A stretch of DNA of 64,000 nucleotides from a bacterium (GTDB taxonomy: Bacteria > Myxococcota > UBA727 > JAUIJE01), in assembly GCA_030431455.1 (NCBI GenBank), contig JAUIJE010000009.1:124001-188000 (forward strand). The letters are read 5' to 3'. A program made the translations under genes and the position numbers. This document shows positions 17,410 through 28,251 of this stretch, piece by piece. The notes under the pieces were generated by a model. It did not search any database and had not been told where the DNA came from. It saw only the letters and a program-made list of their open reading frames with translations. Every line of letters starts with the position of its first letter. The stretch's first letter is position 1.

Positions 17410-17821
17410 GTTTGCCCTCCTCGGTGACACGTTGGTTGTGCCCGTCGGCGCGCGGGGTCGAATCAGCGAACGCGTGGATGCGACGCGCCCCCACAATGAA
17501 GTTGCGTGTCCTACATCGAGGTCGATTTGCGCGCGTGGGCGCGCGATCCATGCGGTACCGCACGGGGCGCGCGCCAGTGCACAATCGGCGAAACCATGCG
17601 GGCATCGGGATGAAGTGCAACAACCGTTGCCTAAACGTTAACGATAAGCCAACCGAAGCAAGCCCCGGCCCGGACGTGGGCAGGAGGCCTACATGTCGCA
17701 TCGGTCACCGGGGGGACCCACCCCCAGAGCGGGGAGGGGCGCCCCCCTCACCGGCCGATTTGGGGCGTCGGCTTGCGCACAGCGCCCGGCCGGTGGCACC
17801 GTCTGCGCCGGAGGTGGACCC
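17410..17821. other. 412-base divergent intergenic region
   Basis: This stretch separates the divergent protease lipoprotein (start 17409, minus) and DUF1015 (start 17822, plus) genes and must hold both promoters. The open frames here show no gene-like features. AACGTTAACG near 17635 is the most AT-rich part and could belong to a promoter, but I cannot align a convincing -35/-10 pair. I see no terminator or repeat. Confidence 0.5.
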
Positions 17822-18955
17822 GTGCGGATCGAACCGTTTGCCGGCGTGCGCTACGACCCCGAACGCGTGGAGCTGTCCCGTGTGCTCGCGCCCCAGGTGG
17901 CGGATCTGGATGAGGAAAGCGTGGCCGCGCTCTACGCGCGCGACGCCCGCAACGTGATCCGGTTGGTGTTCGGGGCCGGGGAGGCCGGGGAAGACGACCC
18001 GGTCGAGAACCGCTCGCGGCAGTTCTTCGTCGCCGACTGGTTGCGCGCGGGCATCTTGGTGCGGGACGAGTACCCGGCGCTGTACGTGTTGCGCGAGACC
18101 TTCCTGCCCGAGGGCGCGCGCGACCCGGTGACGAGCACGGCGTTTTTTGCGTCGGTGCGGGCCGAGCGGGACCAGGTCCGCGTGCTCCACGCCCAAGACA
18201 AGCGCCGCGGCACCGAGCGTGACACCATCTGTGCGCTCTACGACGACCCCCGGGGCCGGGTGCGGCGCATCCTGCGCGCGGAGACCGAAGAGCTCGAGCC
18301 CGACGCGCGGTTTTCGACCGCCACCGGCCAGTGCGAGCTGTTCGTGGTCGACGACGAGACCGCGTGCGCGCGGGTGCGCACCACCCTCGACGAGCAGGTG
18401 CTGTCGCTGTTGCACGGGGCCCACGCCCACGAGGCGTTGCCCCAGGGGTTTCCGTTTGTGGCCTTGCTCGTGGCCCGGGACGATCCCCGGGCCCGGCCCG
18501 CGCCGGTGCACCGGTGGCAGCGGCGCTCGAAGTTCGACCGGGCGCGTTTTTTGGAAAAGGTCGCCGGCCATTTCGAGGCGGAGCCGATGCGCTTCGAAGA
18601 CGACGTCGAGGACGCGCTCCGGGTCGAGGACACCGCCTTCGTGCTCATGGAGCACGACGGGAATACAAGGTTCTTTCGCACCCCGGTGCAAAACGGCACC
18701 GAGGTCAAGGCCGGCCCGCTGGCGGTGCAGCAGACGTTGTTCGAGACGTTGAAGGTGTTCGCGGGCAAATCGGTCTCGACCACCCCGCGGCTCGACGAGG
18801 CGCGCCGGCGGGTGGGGGCCAAAAAGCCGGCGGTGGCGGTGGTGTTTCCCCCGTTGGCCGACGAGGCCCAAGGCTGGCTGCTCGAACACGTCGCCCCCCC
18901 GCAGAGCGTGACGTTTGAGCCCGCGCCCCTCAACGGCGTGGTCTTTTCTGCCTGA
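17822..18955 (+). CDS. DUF1015 family protein
   Basis: A 377-residue cytoplasmic protein of the DUF1015 family. The family's opening pattern is clear: RIEPFAGVRYDPE, a region ending in NVIRLVFG, then FFVADWLRAGILVRDEYPALYVLRETF and later HEALPQGFPFVALL. The GTG at 17822 follows GGAGGTG and gives the standard family N-terminus; an in-frame upstream ATG would add 43 residues of low-complexity sequence and is unlikely. DUF1015 proteins are widespread, often near serine or NAD-linked metabolic genes, but no reaction has been firmly assigned as far as I know. Here it precedes a methyltransferase gene by 31 bases on the same strand. Confidence 0.85.
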   Translation: MRIEPFAGVRYDPERVELSRVLAPQVADLDEESVAALYARDARNVIRLVFGAGEAGEDDPVENRSRQFFVADWLRAGILVRDEYPALYVLRETFLPEGARDPVTSTAFFASVRAERDQVRVLHAQDKRRGTERDTICALYDDPRGRVRRILRAETEELEPDARFSTATGQCELFVVDDETACARVRTTLDEQVLSLLHGAHAHEALPQGFPFVALLVARDDPRARPAPVHRWQRRSKFDRARFLEKVAGHFEAEPMRFEDDVEDALRVEDTAFVLMEHDGNTRFFRTPVQNGTEVKAGPLAVQQTLFETLKVFAGKSVSTTPRLDEARRRVGAKKPAVAVVFPPLADEAQGWLLEHVAPPQSVTFEPAPLNGVVFSA

Positions 18956-18986
18956 CCGACGAGGGCAGGGCGGTTAGGTTCGCCCC

Positions 18987-19646
18987 ATGGCCCTCACTGC
19001 ACCCACCGAACGACACTTGCTCGCCCACCACGGCGACTTTGCACACTTCGCCGAGCTGATGGTGAAGACCCACGCGGGCCGGTTCGATCCCGTGTTCTGG
19101 GCGGTGATGTCGATGTACCAGCCCGCGGAGGTGCAGCGGGTGGTCGACTTCGGGACCGGGCCGGGGCTGTTGCTCGAGGACCTCGCCGGTCGTTTTCCCG
19201 GGGCCGAGATCGTGGGGGTCGACGGCCAGCCGGAGATGCTCAAGAAGGCCGAGGCCATCGCCCAGCGCCACGACCGGGTGCGGGTGCTGCGCGCCGACGT
19301 GGCCGCGCCGCCGGTGGACCTCCCGGACGGATGCGCAGACATTGTCACGGCCTCGATGGTGCTGCACGAGCTGGTGGTGCCCACCACCATGCTCGACGAG
19401 GCGCGGCGCATCCTGCGCCCGGGGGGGCTGCTGTTGGTGTACGACTGGGTGCGCCAACCGTTGGCCGCGTACAATGATGGCAAGCGGCCCGAGGACGCGG
19501 ACCGGTTCACGCACTTTTCCGAGCATTGCCGCTATACCCCCGAGGACCTGACGTTCCTGTTTGAGCAGAGCGGCTTTGTGGTGTGCGAGTGGCTCGGCCG
19601 CAAGAACGGTCGCTTTGCCCTGTTTGCCTGTGTGGCCGGCTCGTGA
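18987..19646 (+). CDS. SAM-dependent methyltransferase (class I)
   Basis: A 219-residue methyltransferase. The SAM-binding motif I is VVDFGTGPGLLL at 52-63, the acidic motif II is EIVGVDG, and motif IV/post-motif is ASMVLHELV followed by ARRILRPGGLLLVYDW, typical of class I small-molecule or quinone-type methyltransferases. There is no membrane segment. Nothing in the sequence reveals the acceptor. The stop codon overlaps the GTG start of the following DHH-like gene (GTGA), implying coupled translation. Confidence 0.88.
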   Translation: MALTAPTERHLLAHHGDFAHFAELMVKTHAGRFDPVFWAVMSMYQPAEVQRVVDFGTGPGLLLEDLAGRFPGAEIVGVDGQPEMLKKAEAIAQRHDRVRVLRADVAAPPVDLPDGCADIVTASMVLHELVVPTTMLDEARRILRPGGLLLVYDWVRQPLAAYNDGKRPEDADRFTHFSEHCRYTPEDLTFLFEQSGFVVCEWLGRKNGRFALFACVAGS

Positions 19647-20599
19647 GCGGCGCGCTGCTCCCCGTCGTGTGGGTGACCCACCCGCGTCACCTCCCGCCCC
19701 CCCCCGCGTCCCCGTCGGTGGCGGTGGACGTGGCCTTCGCCGCCGGCTTGGCCCAGTTTGAAAAAAAGACCCAGGCCTTCATCGACAAGCTGGGCGAACA
19801 CCTCGTGGGCTGGATCGATCACCACGAGCACCCCGAAGCCTGGGCCCGGTTTGTCGATGACCCGCGCTTCGTGCTCGTGCCCAACCAAAAGGCCCACGCC
19901 TGCCCGGAGCTCATCACCCCCGCGGTCATCGCCGGGCTCGAGGAGCGCGCGGGCAAGAAGGCCGAGACCGTGCTCGCCCACGCCGACTTCGACGGGGCCT
20001 TGTCCGCGGTCAAGTGGATGCGCGGGGGGCACGAGCCCTGGCCCGACGCCGACGAGGACGCGCGCCACGTCGACAGCCCCGGGCGAGGCCACACCATCAC
20101 CGCCCACGGCCGGCGCCTGGCCCTCGCCCTCGACGAGGTCTCGGCCACGTCCTCGCGCGAGGCCCGCTGCGAGTTTCTCGACCGCATGGTGCGCGCCATC
20201 GTGCGCGATGACGTCGACGTGGACTTTTCCGCGGAGCTCGACGCGCTGTTCACAAAAGCCGAGGCCGCGGAGGTCGAAGCCGCGCGCATCGCCGACGCGC
20301 AGGGCCGTGAAGAGGCCCAAGGGGTCTACGTGGTGCGGGTCAAAGAGCCCCTCGACAACCGCATGCGGCGCAACTTGCTCGTCGAGGCCGAGCAGCGCGC
20401 GCCCATCGGGGCCCTGTACGAACCCGACAAGGAAGCGGGCCACTGGCTCACCGCGGCCACCTTCGATCAAGGGCTTGATCTCGCCCGCGTGCCCGGCTTC
20501 AAAGGCGGTCGCAGCGACTACCGCTTCGCCCGCGCGATCAAGGGCGGCAAAGAACAAGTCGCGGCCCTCGCCACGTACCTGATGGAAGCCGGCCGGTAA
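19643..20599 (+). CDS. DHH-like phosphoesterase-related protein
   Basis: A 318-residue protein starting at a GTG that overlaps the preceding stop codon. Two segments recall DHH-family metal sites: IDHHEH (Asp59-His60-His61) and AHADFDGALSAVKW (His113, Asp115, Asp117). In classical DHH enzymes the H-x-D-x-DG motif comes before the DHH triplet; here the order is reversed. It may be a permuted or strongly diverged member, or only a resemblance. The C-terminal part (RRNLLVEAEQRAPIGALYE; GGRSDYRFARAIKGGKEQVAAL) looks like the DHHA1-type substrate-binding region with its Gly-Gly-Arg. A nucleotide phosphodiesterase role is plausible but not shown. Confidence 0.62.
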   Translation: MSGALLPVVWVTHPRHLPPPPASPSVAVDVAFAAGLAQFEKKTQAFIDKLGEHLVGWIDHHEHPEAWARFVDDPRFVLVPNQKAHACPELITPAVIAGLEERAGKKAETVLAHADFDGALSAVKWMRGGHEPWPDADEDARHVDSPGRGHTITAHGRRLALALDEVSATSSREARCEFLDRMVRAIVRDDVDVDFSAELDALFTKAEAAEVEAARIADAQGREEAQGVYVVRVKEPLDNRMRRNLLVEAEQRAPIGALYEPDKEAGHWLTAATFDQGLDLARVPGFKGGRSDYRFARAIKGGKEQVAALATYLMEAGR

Positions 20600-20664
20600 C
20601 GACCTGGACAAGCGCGGCATCCAACGCTCCACCGCGCACCCCCGGGTGCAGAAGGGAACGACAC

Positions 20665-21312
20665 ATGGCCACCAAGCTCAAGACCTATCCCGGCCAGGAC
20701 ATCGATGTGACCTGGGACGGCCGGTTGTGCATTCACATTGGCGAGTGCGGCCGGGCCAACAACGATCTGTTCGTCACCGGGCGTGATCCGTGGTGCGCCC
20801 CCGACGAGGTCGGGGCCGATGATGCCCGGCAGGTGGTGGAGCGCTGTCCATCTGGGGCGCTGGCCTACAGCGCGAAAAACGGCGGAGCCACCGAGGCCGC
20901 CCCCGACGGCAACCGGGTGTTCGTGGCCAATCACGGCCCGCTTTACCTGCGTGGCGACCTCGACATCGAGGGGGCGGGGGACGACCAGCCCGGCCTCACC
21001 CGCCGCGCGGCCCTCTGCCGGTGCGGCCAGTCCAAGAACAAACCCTTCTGCGACAACAGCCACGAGGCCGCCGGGTTCGCGGACCGGGGCGCGGTGGGCG
21101 CGACCGGACCGGGCAGCACCGCCAGCGGCAAGCTCTCCGTGACATTGGCGAACAACGGGCCGTTGCTGCTCGACGGCCCGGTCACCATCGTGTCCGCGGG
21201 GGGCGTGCCCACCTTCCGCGGCGACAAGGCAGCGCTGTGCCGGTGCGGCCAGTCCAAGAACAAACCGTTCTGCGATGGCAGCCACAAGGCCGCGGGCTTC
21301 CGCTCGACCTGA
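20665..21312 (+). CDS. Iron-sulfur protein: Fer4_19 domain plus two CDGSH domains
   Basis: A 215-residue cytoplasmic protein. Residues 10-70 match the divergent mono-cluster ferredoxin domain (Fer4_19) with Cys22, Cys28, Cys44 and Cys61. Two CDGSH (mitoNEET-type) domains follow, each able to bind a 2Fe-2S cluster through three Cys and one His. The first has Cys118, Cys120, Cys129 and His133 in CRCGQSKNKPFCDNSH; the second has Cys192, Cys194, Cys203 and His207 in CRCGQSKNKPFCDGSH. The first carries Asn in place of the glycine of CDGSH. The two motifs are almost identical, so an internal duplication is likely. Proteins with this order are known in bacteria, but their electron partners are not settled. 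Confidence 0.9.
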   Translation: MATKLKTYPGQDIDVTWDGRLCIHIGECGRANNDLFVTGRDPWCAPDEVGADDARQVVERCPSGALAYSAKNGGATEAAPDGNRVFVANHGPLYLRGDLDIEGAGDDQPGLTRRAALCRCGQSKNKPFCDNSHEAAGFADRGAVGATGPGSTASGKLSVTLANNGPLLLDGPVTIVSAGGVPTFRGDKAALCRCGQSKNKPFCDGSHKAAGFRST

Positions 21313-21338
21313 GCGCGGCTCACGTCGGGAAAAGGCGC

Positions 21339-23786
<2,448 letters not shown>

Positions 23787-23819
23787 CGTCTCGGTCGTTC
23801 CCTGCGCGCCCGCGGGCCC

Positions 23820-25373
23820 TTACATCCGGCCGTAGGACAGGACGTTGGGGTTCTCCTCGATTTTCGCGGACTCTTTGAGCTGGTCCACGAAGCTCTGCAC
23901 CACCACCGGGGTGCGCAGCGAGAGCAGGTCCTGCTCGAGGGTCTCTTTTTCATCCGCGAACTTGCTCTCATCGGGGCGCTCACGCTCCTTGAGCTTGAAC
24001 ACGTAGATGCGGCCCGCGACCTCCTGCGGCTCGCCCACAATGGGATTGTCCTCGGTGAGACCGAACGCGGTGGCCACCACTTCCTGGGAGATGCCCACCC
24101 GCGGCACATACCGGGCGCCCTGGTTGAACCAGCCGGTCTCCTCGACCCGCGGCGCCGCGGGGGCGTCCGACGACGGCTCGTTGAGGTTGCCGGCAAACCC
24201 GCTGAGCTTGACGTCGGTCATCGCGGTGCCGGCCTTGAGCTGTTCGATCGCTTCTTTGCCCCAGGCGAGGGCTTTGTCCTTTTTGAGCGAGTCTTTCATC
24301 AGGCTCGCTGCAATCTCATTGCGAACCTCGTCGAGCTCACGGATCTCTTCGGGCTTGACCTCTTCGACCTTGATCACGTGATAGCCGAACCGGGTCTCGA
24401 CCACGTCGGAGATTTGCCCCGCCTCGAGGGCGAACGCGGCGTCTTCGAACGGCTTGACCATCCGGCCCGGGCCGAACATGCCGAGGTCCCCGCCCTGGGC
24501 GGCCGAGCCGTCCTCGGACAGCTCCTTGGCCACCGCGGCGAAGTCTTCTCCCTTGTCCTTGACCCGGGCGAGGGCGGCGTCGATGCGCTCTTTGGCTTTT
24601 TTCTTGTCCGCGTCGGGGGCGTCGGCGGCGACCTTGATCAGGATGTGCCGCGCCTTCACCTGTTTTTTCACCCGGTAGCGGTTGATGAAGTTGTTGTAGT
24701 GGTCGGCGATCTCTTGCTCGTGGTCTTTGGCCCACGCGGCGACCGCGGCGTCGCTCGGCTTGTCCGCTTTGCTGAAGTGGTTGGGGTCGATGCGCAGGAC
24801 CTCGAGGTTGACGCGGTTGTACTTGATGTCGAACGCCTCCTGCAGCTCGGCGGGGCTCACCCGCTGCGACTCGCGCAGGATGCGCTCCATGCGCTCGGCG
24901 AGCATGCGGCGCTTCTCTTGCTCCTCGAACGCGGCCTCGGACGCGTTGAACTGCCCTTGGGCCAGCCGCCGGTAGTCTTCGCGGTCGAAGTCCTGGCTGC
25001 GGAAGTAGACCTCCTTGATGCGCTCGACGACGTCCTCGTCGGAGACGGTGAGGCCGCGGCGGATGCCGGCCTGGGCGAGCAACTCGACGCCGATGAGCCG
25101 GTCGAGGACCTGCTGCTTGAGGTTCTCTTGTTTGGCCTGCTCGAGGTTGTAGCCCGGGCGGTACTGCTGGTTGCGCCGGAAGGCGTTGCCGTAGTCGGCG
25201 TTGAACTGCGCCTGGGGGATGACCTGGCCGTTGACGATGGCCGCCATGGGCAGGTCACCGCTGACGTTCTGGCCGCCCCACGAGCCAAAGGTGAACACGA
25301 ACACGATGGTGATGATCGCGAACACGAGGATCATGAACCAGCTGTTGGCGTTTTTGCGAAGCGCATTGAGCAT
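23820..25373 (-). CDS. PpiD/SurA-type membrane-anchored peptidyl-prolyl isomerase
   Basis: A 517-residue foldase. A single N-terminal membrane anchor (residues 10-32, SWFMILVFAIITIVFVFTF) holds the protein on the periplasmic side. A SurA/PpiD-like helical chaperone region with the NGQVIPQAQFNADY start follows, then one parvulin (PpiC) domain at about 235-345 (ARHILIKV, GDLGMFGPGRMVKPFE, VETRFGYHVIKV) and a C-terminal helical segment. The ATG at 25373 is preferred because the anchor follows directly and GAGGG lies upstream. The gene is divergent from mreB across 138 bases. It probably helps fold newly secreted proteins, in line with the many exported proteins here. Confidence 0.88.
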   Translation of the reverse strand: MLNALRKNANSWFMILVFAIITIVFVFTFGSWGGQNVSGDLPMAAIVNGQVIPQAQFNADYGNAFRRNQQYRPGYNLEQAKQENLKQQVLDRLIGVELLAQAGIRRGLTVSDEDVVERIKEVYFRSQDFDREDYRRLAQGQFNASEAAFEEQEKRRMLAERMERILRESQRVSPAELQEAFDIKYNRVNLEVLRIDPNHFSKADKPSDAAVAAWAKDHEQEIADHYNNFINRYRVKKQVKARHILIKVAADAPDADKKKAKERIDAALARVKDKGEDFAAVAKELSEDGSAAQGGDLGMFGPGRMVKPFEDAAFALEAGQISDVVETRFGYHVIKVEEVKPEEIRELDEVRNEIAASLMKDSLKKDKALAWGKEAIEQLKAGTAMTDVKLSGFAGNLNEPSSDAPAAPRVEETGWFNQGARYVPRVGISQEVVATAFGLTEDNPIVGEPQEVAGRIYVFKLKERERPDESKFADEKETLEQDLLSLRTPVVVQSFVDQLKESAKIEENPNVLSYGRM

Positions 25374-25511
25374 GCGAAATCCCTCTGCCGGGCCCGGGTA
25401 CAAAAGAGCCGTAAACGGCATGCTTTAGCCAGGGGCAAGTCGCTCGTAAAGAGAGAACCCCGCGCCAAAAACACCCCCCGCGGCCTGGCCGGCCGTGCTA
25501 CAGACCGGGCC

Positions 25512-26546
<1,035 letters not shown>

Positions 26547-26683
26547 CCGCGGCGCGCCCCGCCTCGCCCGGGGTGGCGCGCACCCCGCGGGGTCGTTTCA
26601 TTGACCGATGAGGACCGCGGGCCAGGGCGCGCGCCGACGCGGCGAGTTGTGCCAGACTGCCCGGCGGACTTCGAGGATTCGTC

Positions 26684-27700
26684 GTGTTTGGCTTTTTGGG
26701 TCGGTATCGCGCCTACGTGCTGGTCGGAGCAATGTTATTGCTCCCGCTGGTGTTGCTGTACGCCCAGACCCGGAGCAAGGAGTCGCGCGGCCCGGTGGTG
26801 GGGCTCATCGTCGACGCGGCCGGCGCGGTGGAGCGGGTGTTGCTCGCCGCCACCGGGTGGGTGAGCGATGGGCTGCAAAAGTACGTGACCTCGGTGGGCA
26901 ACGCCGAGGAGCTCATGCGCTTGCGGCGCCAGACCCAGAGCAAAGAGGCGCTGCAGGCGCGCATTCACGAGCTGGAAGCGCAGAACGTCGCGTTGCGCAA
27001 GCTCGCCCAAGCCGCCGAGCGCCTCGACGGGCCGCGGCCGTTGGGGGCGCGCATCATCGGCCGGAGCGGGGCGCCCTTGACCCGCATCGCGCGCATCGAC
27101 CGCGGCAGCCTCGACGGGGTGAAACGCGGCGACGGCGTGGTCACCGACGCGGGCGTGATCGGCCGGGTGCTGTCCACGGGCTTTTTCACCAGTGACGTGT
27201 TGCTCATCTCGGACCCGGCCAGCGCCTTCGACGTCGTGGTCCAGCGCACCCGGGCCCGGGGGGTATTGCGCGGGGAGGGCACCGAGGAGCAATACCGGGC
27301 CAAGGTCCAAGACTTCGACCGTCTCGCCGACGTGCAGATCGGGGACGTGGTGGTCACCTCGGGGCTCGAGTCGGCCTTCCCGCCCGGGGTGCTTGTCGGC
27401 ATCGTCGAGGACGTGGCCCCCCGCGAGGATGGGCTGTACCTGCGCGCGACCCTGACCCCGAGCGTGCGCCTGTCCGACGTGGAGTGGGTGCACGTGTTGG
27501 TCCGCGCCCCCCCGTCCCGGCCGGTGCTCGTCGGGGGCACAGGCCCGATCTTGCCCGAGCTCACCCAGTACGGCTTCGAGGGGCCGCCCCGGCCGCCGCC
27601 GGAGCCTGAGCCCAAAAAGCGCGTGTGGCGGCCCAAGCCCAAGCCCACCCCCGCGCCGGTGGAGACCCCGCAACCGGCCGCGGCGGAGGTGCCGCCATGA
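26684..27700 (+). CDS. mreC: Rod shape-determining protein MreC
   Basis: A 338-residue bitopic inner-membrane protein. A membrane anchor lies at about 8-27, a coiled coil at about 70-115 (EELMRLRRQTQSKEALQARI), then the MreC beta domain (LGARIIGRSG, ARIDRGSLDGVKRGDGVV, GVIGRVLSTGFFTSDVLLI, VVTSGLESAFPPGVLVG). A proline-rich tail of about 45 residues follows. It links MreB to the wall-synthesis enzymes. The GTG start is chosen because GAGG precedes it and the anchor then sits at the usual distance. Its stop overlaps the mreD start (ATGA). Confidence 0.95.
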   Translation: MFGFLGRYRAYVLVGAMLLLPLVLLYAQTRSKESRGPVVGLIVDAAGAVERVLLAATGWVSDGLQKYVTSVGNAEELMRLRRQTQSKEALQARIHELEAQNVALRKLAQAAERLDGPRPLGARIIGRSGAPLTRIARIDRGSLDGVKRGDGVVTDAGVIGRVLSTGFFTSDVLLISDPASAFDVVVQRTRARGVLRGEGTEEQYRAKVQDFDRLADVQIGDVVVTSGLESAFPPGVLVGIVEDVAPREDGLYLRATLTPSVRLSDVEWVHVLVRAPPSRPVLVGGTGPILPELTQYGFEGPPRPPPEPEPKKRVWRPKPKPTPAPVETPQPAAAEVPP

Positions 27701-28251
27701 CCCGGCCGCTTTTGTTGTTCGTGGTCGCGTTGCTGCTGCACTCGGCGCAAGCCGCGCTCGCGGTGTTGCTCGGCACCGGGGGGCTGCCGGTGGCCCCCGC
27801 GGTGGTGTTGCTCGCCTACATCGCGTTGGCCGAGCGCCCGGTGGAAGCGGCGATGGGCGCGTTGTTGCTCGGCTTGGTGCTCGATGCCCTCTCGGGCTCG
27901 ATGCTCGGGGTGAACATGCTCGCCTGCCTGCTCGCGCTCTTGGCGGGCCGGTTCTTCTCGGGGGCGGCCACCCCCCACGGCGGCAGCGCGTTTGTGTTCG
28001 GGGCGGGAATGAGCCTCGGCTATCACCTGTTTTTGCTGTTGCTGCTCAGCGTGTTCGGGGCCGACCGGGAGAGCTTGACCCTGTTGGACATCGTGTTGGT
28101 GGCGCTCGTCGACGGGGCGTTGGCGGTGGTGCTCATGCCCGTGTTGCACCGGATGTTTGTCGCCCTGGGGCTCGAGGAGGAAGAGCACACCATGAGCGAG
28201 CGCCTCTCGAGCCGGGTGACCCGGTCGCGGTCCCGCGAGAAGAGGTCCTGA
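27697..28251 (+). CDS. mreD: Rod shape-determining protein MreD
   Basis: A 184-residue polytopic inner-membrane protein of the elongasome. It has about five hydrophobic helices (LLLFVVALLLHSAQAALAVL; VVLLAYIAL; MGALLLGLVLDALS; MLACLLALLAG; YHLFLLLLLSVFG), and the loop LDALSGSMLGVN matches the conserved MreD segment. A charged C-terminal tail (RLSSRVTRSRSREKRS) faces the cytoplasm. GGAGG lies seven bases before the ATG. It overlaps mreC by four bases and mrdA by one, so the set is translationally coupled. Confidence 0.92.
   Translation: MTRPLLLFVVALLLHSAQAALAVLLGTGGLPVAPAVVLLAYIALAERPVEAAMGALLLGLVLDALSGSMLGVNMLACLLALLAGRFFSGAATPHGGSAFVFGAGMSLGYHLFLLLLLSVFGADRESLTLLDIVLVALVDGALAVVLMPVLHRMFVALGLEEEEHTMSERLSSRVTRSRSREKRS

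Noticed and set aside
26547-26683. Terminator between mreB and mreC
   Set aside because: GC-rich inverted sequence is present but no T-run follows, and the genes are expected to be one operon.
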